Positions 33,400 through 41,621 of a stretch of DNA of 44,219 nucleotides are shown here, one piece after another. The stretch's first letter is position 1, and each line of letters opens with the position of its first letter. The position numbers and the translations under genes were made by a program. Source of the stretch: Oscillatoriales cyanobacterium (GTDB taxonomy: Bacteria; Cyanobacteriota; Cyanobacteriia; Cyanobacteriales; Microcoleaceae); assembly GCA_004293365.1 (NCBI GenBank), contig RDYN01000053.1:1-44219 (forward strand). Direction: 5' to 3'. Under the pieces are notes generated by a model. That model did no database searches and was not told where the DNA came from. It saw nothing but the letters and a program-made list of their open reading frames with translations.

Positions 33400-33774
33400 A
33401 TGGCTAAAATCCTGTTGGTAGAAGATAACGAAATGAACAGGGATATGCTTTCGAGGCGCCTCGCCCGCAAAGGACACGAGGTGTTGATTGCTGTTGATGG
33501 CGCTGAGGGGGTATCAATGGCGAAGACAAAAGTACCGGATTTGATTTTGATGGACATGAGCCTGCCGGTGCTCGACGGATGGCGAGCAACCCAGCAAATT
33601 AAAGCGGATCCCGACACTAAAATGATTCCGGTGATTGCGCTGACGGCTAATGCTATGGCGGGCGATCGCGAAAAGTGTTTGGCGGCAGGCTGCGACGATT
33701 ACGACACCAAACCTGTGGAATTTCCCCGACTTCTGGGTAAGATTGAATTGCTTCTGAAAGAGGCCGTGCAATGA
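33400..33774 (+). CDS. Single-domain response regulator, copy 2
   Basis: A 124-residue receiver with the same motifs as copy 1 (VEDNEMNRDML, LMDMSLPVLDGW, ALTANAMAGD, DTKPVEF). About 90 per cent of residues are identical, and DNA similarity starts at the CAATGGCTAAAAT around the start codon. Its stop overlaps the cyclase ATG by four bases (ATGA, 33771-33774), so it is coupled to cAMP synthesis. Changes cluster around residues 42-43 and 71-76, surfaces that could alter partner choice. Confidence 0.94.
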   Translation: MAKILLVEDNEMNRDMLSRRLARKGHEVLIAVDGAEGVSMAKTKVPDLILMDMSLPVLDGWRATQQIKADPDTKMIPVIALTANAMAGDREKCLAAGCDDYDTKPVEFPRLLGKIELLLKEAVQ

Positions 33775-34829
33775 AAACTGACGAGGGCAACGTCCTGGTT
33801 GTTGACGATAATGAGGTAAACCGCGATTTGCTGGCCCGCCGACTTCAGCGTCAAGGCCACGCGGTGACTGTTGCTGAAGATGGTCTCCAAGCTATGGCAC
33901 TGATGCGTAGTGAGCCTTTTGATTTGGTACTCCTGGACATTATGATGCCGCAAATGAACGGCTATCAAGTTCTGGAACATCTGAAAGCAGACGAGCAGTT
34001 GCGCCACATCCCAGTGATTATGATTTCGGCGGTGGACGATATCGACAGTATTGTCCGCTGTATTGAATTAGGGGCGGAGGATTATCTTTCTAAACCGTTC
34101 AATCCCGTATTGCTCAAGGCTCGGATTAGTGCCTGTCTGGAAAAGAAGCGGCTGCGGGATAAGGAACAAACTTATCTGCGGGAGTTGGCCGAGGAAAAGG
34201 AAAAGTCCGAGCGTTTGCTGCTGAATATTTTGCCGGGCCCGATCGCGCAGCGCCTCAAAGAAGGAGAAAATACGATCGCCGACAGTTTCGCGGAAGTTAC
34301 TGTCATGTTTGCCGATTTGGTCGGTTTTACGAAGCTTTCGGCTCATTTGTCGCCCGCGGAGTTGGTGGAATTGCTCAACGAGATTTTTTCGGCTTTTGAC
34401 GAATTGGCCGAGCGCTACGGACTTGAGAAAATTAAGACGATCGGCGATGCTTATATGGTGGTTGGCGGTTTGCCAAAGCCCAGCGACAACCACGCCGAAA
34501 GTATTGCTGAAATGGCGATCGACATTCTAGCAGCAATGGCTCAAATCCGCACCAAGGGAGGACAGCCGCTCAACATCCGCATCGGCATCCACACGGGCCC
34601 GGTAGAAGCCGGTGTCATAGGCACTAAAAAATTTACTTACGATTTGTGGGGAGACACAGTAAATACAGCTTCCCGGATGGAATCTCAAGGCGTCCCCGGC
34701 GGCATTCAGGTGACAGTTGCTACCTACGAGCGCCTGCGGAATAAATATGTTTTTGAAGAGCGCGGCGTGATTTCGGTGAAAGGCAAAGGCGATATGATGA
34801 CTTATCTGCTTGTGAGCAGAAAGGCTTAA
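33771..34829 (+). CDS. Receiver-adenylate cyclase (class III)
   Basis: A 352-residue protein. Residues 1-125 are a receiver (VLVVDDNEVNRDLL, VLLDIMMPQMNGY, EDYLSKPF). A short helical linker (KEQTYLRELAEEKEKSE) follows, then a class III cyclase domain from about 170. Metal-binding Asp residues lie in VMFADLVGFTKLS and KIKTIGDAYMV. The Lys of EKIKTIGD and the Asp of YDLWGDTVNTASRM are the adenine-selecting pair, and the Asn and Arg of VNTASRM are the transition-state residues, so the product should be cAMP. This is the logical output of the upstream kinase and response regulators. Confidence 0.93.
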   Translation: MKTDEGNVLVVDDNEVNRDLLARRLQRQGHAVTVAEDGLQAMALMRSEPFDLVLLDIMMPQMNGYQVLEHLKADEQLRHIPVIMISAVDDIDSIVRCIELGAEDYLSKPFNPVLLKARISACLEKKRLRDKEQTYLRELAEEKEKSERLLLNILPGPIAQRLKEGENTIADSFAEVTVMFADLVGFTKLSAHLSPAELVELLNEIFSAFDELAERYGLEKIKTIGDAYMVVGGLPKPSDNHAESIAEMAIDILAAMAQIRTKGGQPLNIRIGIHTGPVEAGVIGTKKFTYDLWGDTVNTASRMESQGVPGGIQVTVATYERLRNKYVFEERGVISVKGKGDMMTYLLVSRKA

Positions 34830-34847
34830 TTAGTCCGAATAGAATGG

Positions 34848-34933
34848 GGCATTGGGCATTGGGCATTGGGCATTGGGCATTGGTAACTAATATCAACAGC
34901 CAACAGTTAACAGTCAACAGTCAACAGTCAACA
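34848..34933. repeat. Two adjacent tandem heptamer tracts
   Basis: Four to five copies of GGCATTG (34848-34881) are followed by tandem CAACAGT-type heptamers (34899-34933). They separate the cyclase stop from the Ycf51-family start. An in-frame ATG at 34844 would translate the repeats and is rejected as a start. Confidence 0.88.
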
Positions 34934-34942
34934 AATTATCAA

Positions 34943-35464
34943 ATGAACGTAAATTCTAACCTTTTAATGTACGCCCAATGGGCGGGAATTCTATCAGCAG
35001 CCTTGTTTGTTTTAACGATCGTAGCATTTATCTTCAAATGGGGTTTTCGCTTTCGATTGGTAGGAGTGAGCAGTTTTATGGTAGTAATTGCTGCGAGTAT
35101 ATTCGGTCTCGGTTTAGGACTGTTTACTCGCACCGAAATTCCCGGTGCAGTGCGCTATTCTTTGGTTTACGATACTGGCGGCGCTCAAACAGTAGTTACC
35201 GTGCCACCTTCGATTACTGAGTCGGAGTTAGAAGCAACGATGCAGCAAGTGGCTGCGGATTTGTACTCTCCAGGGCGATCGGGAAGCGGAAGAGATTACA
35301 TGACAATCCGCGTTCGGACGGTGGTACATCCTGAGCCTGGTCTGTCTCAGCCGCTGTTTTTGGGCGAGGTGCGGCGATCGCTCGCGACGAGATATGATGA
35401 CAAAATGGCGATCGACATCTACCCCGAAAAAGTCGCAATTCTGAAAAAGTATCAAGTCTCATAA
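34943..35464 (+). CDS. Ycf51-family (DUF2518) membrane protein
   Basis: A 173-residue protein starting at the ATG 34943, immediately after the heptamer repeats. Two hydrophobic segments (WAGILSAALFVLTIVAFIF and SSFMVVIAASIFGLGLGLF) precede a soluble C-terminal domain (VRYSLVYDTGGAQTVVTVPP, then TIRVRTVVHPEPGLSQ). This pattern matches Ycf51-like proteins conserved in cyanobacteria and some plastids, for which no biochemical function is known. Location would be thylakoid or plasma membrane. It is probably transcribed apart from the cyclase, given the repeats between them. Confidence 0.85.
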   Translation: MNVNSNLLMYAQWAGILSAALFVLTIVAFIFKWGFRFRLVGVSSFMVVIAASIFGLGLGLFTRTEIPGAVRYSLVYDTGGAQTVVTVPPSITESELEATMQQVAADLYSPGRSGSGRDYMTIRVRTVVHPEPGLSQPLFLGEVRRSLATRYDDKMAIDIYPEKVAILKKYQVS

Positions 35465-35471
35465 ATCCTGT

Positions 35472-35529
35472 AAGGGCGGGTTTTACAAACAAGAATTGCC
35501 TAAAACCGACAATAAGATAAAACCCGCCC
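35472..35529. terminator. Inverted repeat downstream of Ycf51-family gene
   Basis: GGGCGGGTTTTA and TAAAACCCGCCC form a perfect 12-bp pair about 33 bases apart, just beyond the stop at 35464 and before the ATPase gene. It could terminate transcription or be a fold-back repeat. There is no adjacent T-run. Confidence 0.45.
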
Positions 35530-35566
35530 GCACCAACGACAAATCAAGTATAAACAATATAAAATT

Positions 35567-36910
35567 ATGACTAAAAATTCTGAAGAATTACTAACAAATC
35601 TATTCAATCTTTCCAACCCCTACAATCCTTTACCCGCAGGCGACCCGCGATATGTTGACTGTCGGGAAGTGCGAGGAGATGACAATATTACCGTAGACCT
35701 GGGCCTAAATATTCAGCGTTCCCAAGAGATGACTTGTCAGTTGTATGCCGGACATTTTGGTGCAGGAAAATCAACCGAATTGCGGCGACTAGAACAGTAT
35801 TTGAAAGAACAAGGTTATTTTGTAGTTTATTTCGCGGCTGAGGAACAAGATATCAATACCGAAGATACGGAATATACAGATATTTTGCTGGCTTGTACCA
35901 GACATTTATTAGAAGCAATTAAAGATGCGGACTCAAAACCTTTACTCGATTGGATGAAAAACCGCTGGAACGATTTAAAAGATTTAGCCTTGACAGAAGT
36001 ATCTTTTGAAACATTGAGCTTAGAAATGCAAATTGCTCAGTTTGCCAAACTGACGGCGAATGTGAGAACCGAACCTAGTCTGCGCCAAAAAATTAGAGAA
36101 AAAGTTAATCCTCACACTACCAGTCTGATTGAGGCGCTGAATCAGTTTATTCGAGATGCTAAAAAAAAGTTGCCCGATAAATATTCGCAATTGGCAATAA
36201 TTGCCGATAATTTAGATAAGATCGTGCAGTTTTCTAAAGACGGAGGAGAACGCAGCAATCTCGACGAAATTTTTTTAGACCGCAGCGAACAACTCAAAGC
36301 TTTAGATTGTCATATCGTTTATACAGTACCAATTTCGATGGTGCATTCCAATCGCGCGGCCGATCTGAGCAATAACTATAATAACGCTCCGCAAGTTCTA
36401 CCGATGATTATGGTAAACAATCCCAGCGGTGAAGTTAATCAAGCGGGACTTGCTAAAATGAAACAGGTGATTGAGAAACGGGTGAAACAAGTCGAACCCA
36501 GTTTATCTCTAGAATTAGAAACACAATGGTTTGAAAACAGAGAAACACTAGAAAAGCTGTGTTTGATGAGTGGGGGACACGTCAGGAATTTGCTGTCGAT
36601 GTTGCAAGAAGCTATAAATCGTACCCAAGATTTGCCAATTACTGCAAAAGCGGTGCAAAGGGCAATTACGAACTTGCGGAATATTTATAGAAGAACCGTT
36701 AATAAAGAAGAATGGTCAATTTTAGCGAAAGTATCTGTCTCTCACCGGATACTTAATGACAAACAGCACCGCGATTTGCTATTTAACCGCTGTATTTTGG
36801 AATATCGATACTATGATGAAGAAGAAGAAATGCAGAATTGGTATAACGTTCACCCGCTAATTAAAGGCATTCTGGAATTTAAGGAAGCAGTTGCACAACT
36901 TGAGCCATGA
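35567..36910 (+). CDS. P-loop ATPase of a coupled ATPase-TPR pair
   Basis: A 447-residue P-loop NTPase. Walker A is GHFGAGKSTELRRL (K68), with a Walker B-like AIIADNLDKIV near residue 210 and a sensor-like HIVYTVPISM segment, an ORC/STAND-type AAA arrangement. The N-terminal 45 residues (LSNPYNPLPAGDPRYVDCRE) and the C-terminal winged-helix-like region (RNIYRRTVNKEEWSILAK) are characteristic of this pair but have no assigned role. The four-base ATGA overlap (36907-36910) couples it to the next gene, so the proteins are probably stoichiometric partners. The arrangement resembles ATPase-plus-sensor modules found in conflict systems, but nothing in the sequence proves this. Confidence 0.75.
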   Translation: MTKNSEELLTNLFNLSNPYNPLPAGDPRYVDCREVRGDDNITVDLGLNIQRSQEMTCQLYAGHFGAGKSTELRRLEQYLKEQGYFVVYFAAEEQDINTEDTEYTDILLACTRHLLEAIKDADSKPLLDWMKNRWNDLKDLALTEVSFETLSLEMQIAQFAKLTANVRTEPSLRQKIREKVNPHTTSLIEALNQFIRDAKKKLPDKYSQLAIIADNLDKIVQFSKDGGERSNLDEIFLDRSEQLKALDCHIVYTVPISMVHSNRAADLSNNYNNAPQVLPMIMVNNPSGEVNQAGLAKMKQVIEKRVKQVEPSLSLELETQWFENRETLEKLCLMSGGHVRNLLSMLQEAINRTQDLPITAKAVQRAITNLRNIYRRTVNKEEWSILAKVSVSHRILNDKQHRDLLFNRCILEYRYYDEEEEMQNWYNVHPLIKGILEFKEAVAQLEP

Positions 36911-38385
36911 CATCGGAAATCATTGATTGGGACGAAGATTTGCCACCAGCAACACCGGAGGAAGAATATGAATCTCTGGTACGCACTCTCAGACGGACAA
37001 ATGGTTTCCGGTTGTTGTTTGTGGAGTGTGTGCCGTCGGAGGGGAAACGATTGATTGCGAAAGTTCAAGCAGATTTCCCTCGGAAAAAGGTTGAGGTGTT
37101 GCCGCTGGATGAGTCGGTTTATAATTTTTATAATTTAATTGAAGAGTTACCAAAACGAGATGAAATTAATATTTTGTTTGTGACAGGCTTAGAATATTCG
37201 TTTGATGAATACGAACGAGAAAAAAGGGCGATCGGATGGGAAAGCAAGGATATTTATTCTTACAGTTGGCGGGGAGTGCCACCTGTTTTAATGAATATTA
37301 ACCAGCAGCGAGAGCGTTTTCTAGATAATTTTAAAATTTGTTTTGTTTTTCTTTTGCCTAAGTTCGGTATTGAATATTTTATTCATCGCGCGCCGGACTT
37401 TTTTGATTGGCGATCGAGTTTATTTAAGTTGTCAATGGATAAGGAAAGCTTGCAAGCCGAATCAATGCTGGCTTGTTCGGAAAGATGGAAGTTAGAACAA
37501 TATCTAGCTTTGACTCCCGAAGCGCGGAAACGGGAATTGGTGAGGATTCAAGGTTTAATTGATGAGGATGGGCAAACACCAGAACAAAAAGCTGAGTTGT
37601 TTTATGAACAAGGTTTATTGTATGACTTTGCCGAACAATATGCAAAGGCGATCGCCTCCTACGACAAAGCCTTAGAAATCAAACCAGATAAACACGAAGC
37701 CTGGAACAATCGGGGCAATGCACTGGGTAATTTAGGCAGGCTTGAAGATGCGATCGCCTCCTACGACAAAGCCTTAGAAATCAAACCAGATTTACACGAA
37801 GCCTGGTACAATCGGGGCATTGCACTGGGTAATTTAGGCAGGTTGTCTGAAGCGATCGCCTCCTACGACAAAGCCTTAGAAATCAAACCAGATAAACACG
37901 AAGCCTGGTACAATCGGGGCATTGCACTGGGTAATTTAGGCTTGCTTGAAGATGCGATCGCCTCCTACGACAAAGCCTTAGAAATCAAACCAGATAAAGA
38001 CGAAGCCTGGTACAATCGGGGCATTGCACTGGGTAATTTAGGCAGGCTTGAAGATGCGATCGCCTCCTACGACAAAGCCTTAGAAATCAAACCAGATAAA
38101 GACGAAGCCTGGAACAATCGGGGCATTGCACTGGGTAATTTAGGCAGGCTTGAAGATGCGATCGCCTCCTTCGACAAAGCCTTAGAAATCAAACCAGATG
38201 ACACATCGGCATTTTATAATAAAGCTTGCTGCTATGCGTTACACGGTCAAGCTGACTTATCTATTCAAAACTTGCAGCGCGCGATTAATCTAAATCCTGA
38301 CAAATACCGAGAAATGGCAAAAAATGACTCGGATTTTGACAGAGTGCGATCGCACCCTCAGTTTCAATCCTTGATTCAAGAATAA
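36907..38385 (+). CDS. TPR protein partner of the P-loop ATPase
   Basis: A 492-residue protein. The N-terminal 200 residues form an unassigned alpha/beta domain (RLLFVECVPSEGKRLIAKV; EINILFVTGLEYSFDEYERE; DFFDWRSSLFKL) resembling a degenerate NTPase fold without a P-loop. From about 230 come seven TPRs, six of them nearly identical (AIASYDKALEIKPD..EAW), then a C-terminal cap (AINLNPDKYREMAKNDSDF). The repeats are almost identical at base level, every one starting at a GCGATCGC, which indicates recent unit expansion or gene conversion. The start codon overlaps the ATPase stop. The TPRs probably bind a partner; the number of units may vary between strains. Confidence 0.82.
   Translation: MTSEIIDWDEDLPPATPEEEYESLVRTLRRTNGFRLLFVECVPSEGKRLIAKVQADFPRKKVEVLPLDESVYNFYNLIEELPKRDEINILFVTGLEYSFDEYEREKRAIGWESKDIYSYSWRGVPPVLMNINQQRERFLDNFKICFVFLLPKFGIEYFIHRAPDFFDWRSSLFKLSMDKESLQAESMLACSERWKLEQYLALTPEARKRELVRIQGLIDEDGQTPEQKAELFYEQGLLYDFAEQYAKAIASYDKALEIKPDKHEAWNNRGNALGNLGRLEDAIASYDKALEIKPDLHEAWYNRGIALGNLGRLSEAIASYDKALEIKPDKHEAWYNRGIALGNLGLLEDAIASYDKALEIKPDKDEAWYNRGIALGNLGRLEDAIASYDKALEIKPDKDEAWNNRGIALGNLGRLEDAIASFDKALEIKPDDTSAFYNKACCYALHGQADLSIQNLQRAINLNPDKYREMAKNDSDFDRVRSHPQFQSLIQE
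37648..38259 (+). repeat. Six 102-bp TPR-coding units with near-identical DNA
   Basis: Units start at GCGATCGCCTCC in positions 37648, 37750, 37852, 37954, 38056 and 38158, a strict 102-bp (34-codon) period. The first five units are nearly identical at base level; the last diverges after its first half. Each carries the HIP1 octamer at the same place. Confidence 0.93.
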
Positions 38386-38684
38386 ATAGATAGACTGAAA
38401 GTTTATCTGTCTGGGGTGATATTTTTTACACCTCAGCCCGATCGCCCTTTGCTCTCTTCTACGCAATTCCAGAAAAAGCTTAGTAAAAATACATACATTC
38501 AAATCAACACCGCCGACAAAATCACTTAGAATTCAACGAGAAAAAATTGAAAAAGTTCCCCAGTTTAGATAAAATTGTCAACAATAACAAAACAAGGTAC
38601 AATCGCCACCATTAGATGGCAGATGGCGAAAAACATCGCATATAAAAGAAAAAACGACAATTTTACATAATGAGGTGAAAACCC

Positions 38685-39887
38685 TTGCAAAAATTAGCTA
38701 ACAGAGAAAAAGCGATCGACTCTGGGGAACAATCCATATCAGCCAACGCTCAAAACGCTCAAACGCTGTACGATCGCGGTAACGCCCTAGAATCAATGGG
38801 ACGCTTGTCCGCAGCGATCGAATCTTGGTCAAAGGCGATCGAACTCGAACCAAAATTTCACGAAGCTTGGTACAACAAAGGCGTAGCCTTCAGAAAGTTG
38901 GGACAGCTACCGGAGGCAATCTCGGCGTACAACAAATCTTTAAAAATTCAACCAAAAAATACAGAAGCGTGGTACAATCGCGCGAATGTTTTGCGGAAGC
39001 TCAACAGACTCTCAGAAGCGATCGCTTCCTACGAACAGGCGATCGAACTCAAGCCAGACTATCACGAAGCTTGGACGAACCGCGGCAACACCCTCGTCAA
39101 CTTGGAAAAATTCTCAGAAGCCCTCGCATCCTACGACAAGGCGATCGCCATCAAAGCAGACTACTCGGAAGCTTGGTACAACAAGGCATTTGCGCTGAAA
39201 CAGTCGGGGCAAATATCGGACGCGATCGCATCCTACGACAAAGCGATCGAACTAAAACCAGACTTGCACCAAGCTTGGTACAACCGCGGCTTGGCCCTAG
39301 CGGAGGAAAAACTCTACGCCGAAGCGGTTGCTTCCTACGACAAAACCCTGCAATTGCGCCCGAATTCCCCCGAAGTTTGGAACAAACGCGGCACGGCGAT
39401 CGCCCAAATGGGACAATTTAAAAACGCGATCGCGTCCTGGGACAAAGCGATCGAACTCAAGCCAGATGACAGCGAAACCTGGTACAACCGCGGCTTAGCT
39501 TTAGTAAACTTAAAACGCTTTAAAGAAGCAATCGCTTCCTGGGACAAAACCTTAGAGTTGCAGCCCAACAACATCGAAGCCTGGTACAACCGCGCTGTCG
39601 CCCTCAAAAAAATCGATCGCTTTACCGAAGCGATCGCTTCCTACGATCGCATTATCGCCATCACACCCGACGATCCAAATCTTTACTATCAAAAAGCTTG
39701 CGTCTACGCCCTAGAAAAAGCAGCAGGCGATCGCAAAAACAGCCCCAAAGCTGTAGCAACCAGCATTCAGAAAGCGATCCAAAACTTATCAAAGGCGATC
39801 GAGCTAAATCCGGAAAAATACCGGAAACTGTGCCAGAATGACTCTAAATTGCGTACAATACGGGAAGAAGTGCGGTTTTTAGCTTGA
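38685..39887 (+). CDS. TPR-repeat protein
   Basis: A 400-residue protein of about ten TPRs (pattern EAWYNRG..LxKLxRxxEAIASYDKAIELKPD) from residue 27 to 350, then a short C-terminal cap (AIELNPEKYRKLCQNDSKL) like that of the previous gene. The start is a TTG at 38685, supported by GAGGTG at 38672-38677; the nearby ATG at 38670 is followed by a stop after one codon. Unlike its neighbour, its repeats are diverged at base level, although many also begin at GCGATCG. It has no signal peptide, so a cytoplasmic scaffold role is likely. The shared cap suggests the two TPR genes derive from one ancestor. Confidence 0.85.
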   Translation: MQKLANREKAIDSGEQSISANAQNAQTLYDRGNALESMGRLSAAIESWSKAIELEPKFHEAWYNKGVAFRKLGQLPEAISAYNKSLKIQPKNTEAWYNRANVLRKLNRLSEAIASYEQAIELKPDYHEAWTNRGNTLVNLEKFSEALASYDKAIAIKADYSEAWYNKAFALKQSGQISDAIASYDKAIELKPDLHQAWYNRGLALAEEKLYAEAVASYDKTLQLRPNSPEVWNKRGTAIAQMGQFKNAIASWDKAIELKPDDSETWYNRGLALVNLKRFKEAIASWDKTLELQPNNIEAWYNRAVALKKIDRFTEAIASYDRIIAITPDDPNLYYQKACVYALEKAAGDRKNSPKAVATSIQKAIQNLSKAIELNPEKYRKLCQNDSKLRTIREEVRFLA

Positions 39888-39966
39888 TTTCAGGGTAGCA
39901 ATGATTGATGGATACCGATGCCGCACTGCAACCTTTGTAGGCAAAACAGCACCACAACTCCCAATC

Positions 39967-41490
39967 ATGCAAACCCTAGACAAAACTCAAGCAAAATTCG
40001 CTCAACTCGCAGCGCATCTGGGCGAAGTTACCGACATTGAATCAGCCTCATCGCTGCTGCATTGGGATCAGGCGACTTATATGCCCGTCAAAGGTGCAAC
40101 TGCTAGAGGCCGTCAGTTGGCCACACTCAAACAAATATCCCACGAAAAATTTACCGATCCCAAAATTGGCGAACTCCTAGAAGACTTGCGTTTCTACGAA
40201 CAAACCCTCCCCTACGATTCCACCCCAGCTAGCCTGATCCGGATCGCACGCAGAGATTACGATCGCGCCGCCAGAGTCCCCGCCACCTTCATGTCCGCAC
40301 TCTGCCGCCACCAAGCCGACTGCTACGAAGCTTGGGCCAGGGCCAAAGCAGCCAACAACTTCGCAGCCGTCGAACCCTATCTCGAAAAAACCCTAGAATT
40401 AAGCAGGCAGTACGCCGACTTTTTCCCCGGATACGAACACATTGCCGATCCTTTGATCGATCGCAGCGACTACGGCATGAAAGTATCCCTGCTGCGCCCG
40501 CTGTTCGCCCAACTGCGTCAAGAATTAGTGCCAATAGTCGAAGCCATCACCTCACAGCCTCCCGCCGACGACTCCTGCTTGCACCAACACTTCCCACAAG
40601 CTCAACAGCTAGAATTCACCCGCACAGTCGTAGAACGCATGGGCTATGACTTCCAACGGGGACGCCAAGACACCACCCTGCACCCCTTCATGACGAACTT
40701 CTCGATAGACGACGTGCGAATCACCACCCGCGTCTACGAAGATCACCTCGATCAAGCACTCTTCAGCAGCATCCACGAAGCCGGACACGGCCTCTACGAA
40801 CTCGGCAATTCCCCGGAATTTGAAGGTACGCTACTCGCTGGTGGCATTTCCTCCGGCGTGCACGAAAGCCAGTCGCGGCTTTGGGAAAATCTAGTGGGGC
40901 GCAGCCGCGGTTTTTGGCAGTATTTTTACCCGCAATTGCAAAGCCTATTTCCGCAGCAGTTGGGCGCAGTATCCGCAGACGCATTTTACCGCGCCATTAA
41001 CAAGGTCTCGCGATCGCTCGTCCGCACCGATGCTGACGAAGTAACTTACAACCTCCACGTCGCCATCCGCTTTGACCTAGAATTGGCAATGGTAGAAGGC
41101 AAATTAGCAGTGCGAGACCTCCCCGAAGCCTGGAACGATCGCTATAAAACAGACCTCGGCGTTGTCCCCGCTACTGACAGCGACGGTGCGATGCAGGATG
41201 TTCACTGGTACGTTGGGACGATCGGCGGAATGTTTCAAGGTTACACCCTCGGCAACTTAATGAGCGCTCAATTCTACGAAACCGCACTCAAAAACCATCC
41301 CGAAATTCCCGCACAAATAGAACAGGGAAACTTTAGCGTACTCCACGACTGGCTCAAACAAAACATCTACGACCACGGCCGCAAATACACTGCCGTCGAA
41401 TCGATCGATCGCGTCACCGGTTCACCTTTAACTATCGATCCGTTTGTGCGCTACATTCGCCACAAATACGGCGAATTTTATGTCATTTGA
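39967..41490 (+). CDS. Metallocarboxypeptidase, M32 (Taq) family
   Basis: A 507-residue zinc carboxypeptidase that removes C-terminal residues from peptides in the cytoplasm. The HExxH motif is in SSIHEAGHGLYELG (H270, E271, H274), and the third ligand Glu lies in HESQSRLWENLVGRS about 30 residues later. Family motifs LHWDQATYMP near residue 34 and NLHVAIRFDLE are present. The ATG at 39967 gives the usual length of about 500; an in-frame ATG at 39901 would add 22 residues without family similarity. It follows the TPR gene closely but has no evident functional link with it. Confidence 0.95.
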   Translation: MQTLDKTQAKFAQLAAHLGEVTDIESASSLLHWDQATYMPVKGATARGRQLATLKQISHEKFTDPKIGELLEDLRFYEQTLPYDSTPASLIRIARRDYDRAARVPATFMSALCRHQADCYEAWARAKAANNFAAVEPYLEKTLELSRQYADFFPGYEHIADPLIDRSDYGMKVSLLRPLFAQLRQELVPIVEAITSQPPADDSCLHQHFPQAQQLEFTRTVVERMGYDFQRGRQDTTLHPFMTNFSIDDVRITTRVYEDHLDQALFSSIHEAGHGLYELGNSPEFEGTLLAGGISSGVHESQSRLWENLVGRSRGFWQYFYPQLQSLFPQQLGAVSADAFYRAINKVSRSLVRTDADEVTYNLHVAIRFDLELAMVEGKLAVRDLPEAWNDRYKTDLGVVPATDSDGAMQDVHWYVGTIGGMFQGYTLGNLMSAQFYETALKNHPEIPAQIEQGNFSVLHDWLKQNIYDHGRKYTAVESIDRVTGSPLTIDPFVRYIRHKYGEFYVI

Positions 41491-41621
41491 GGGAGAGCAA
41501 TTTCCTATTGCAGACTTTAAAATGAGATTAAAAAAAGTAGGCGCCTAAAAAAAGGGTGGTACTAATACAGTATCGCCCTTTTTCACAGCGAAAATCAAAA
41601 ATCTCAAATAAGGGAGTATCT

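Noticed and set aside
34844..34942. Longer N-terminus for the Ycf51-family protein
   Set aside because: The extension is a translation of tandem heptamers; the family begins at the ATG at 34943.
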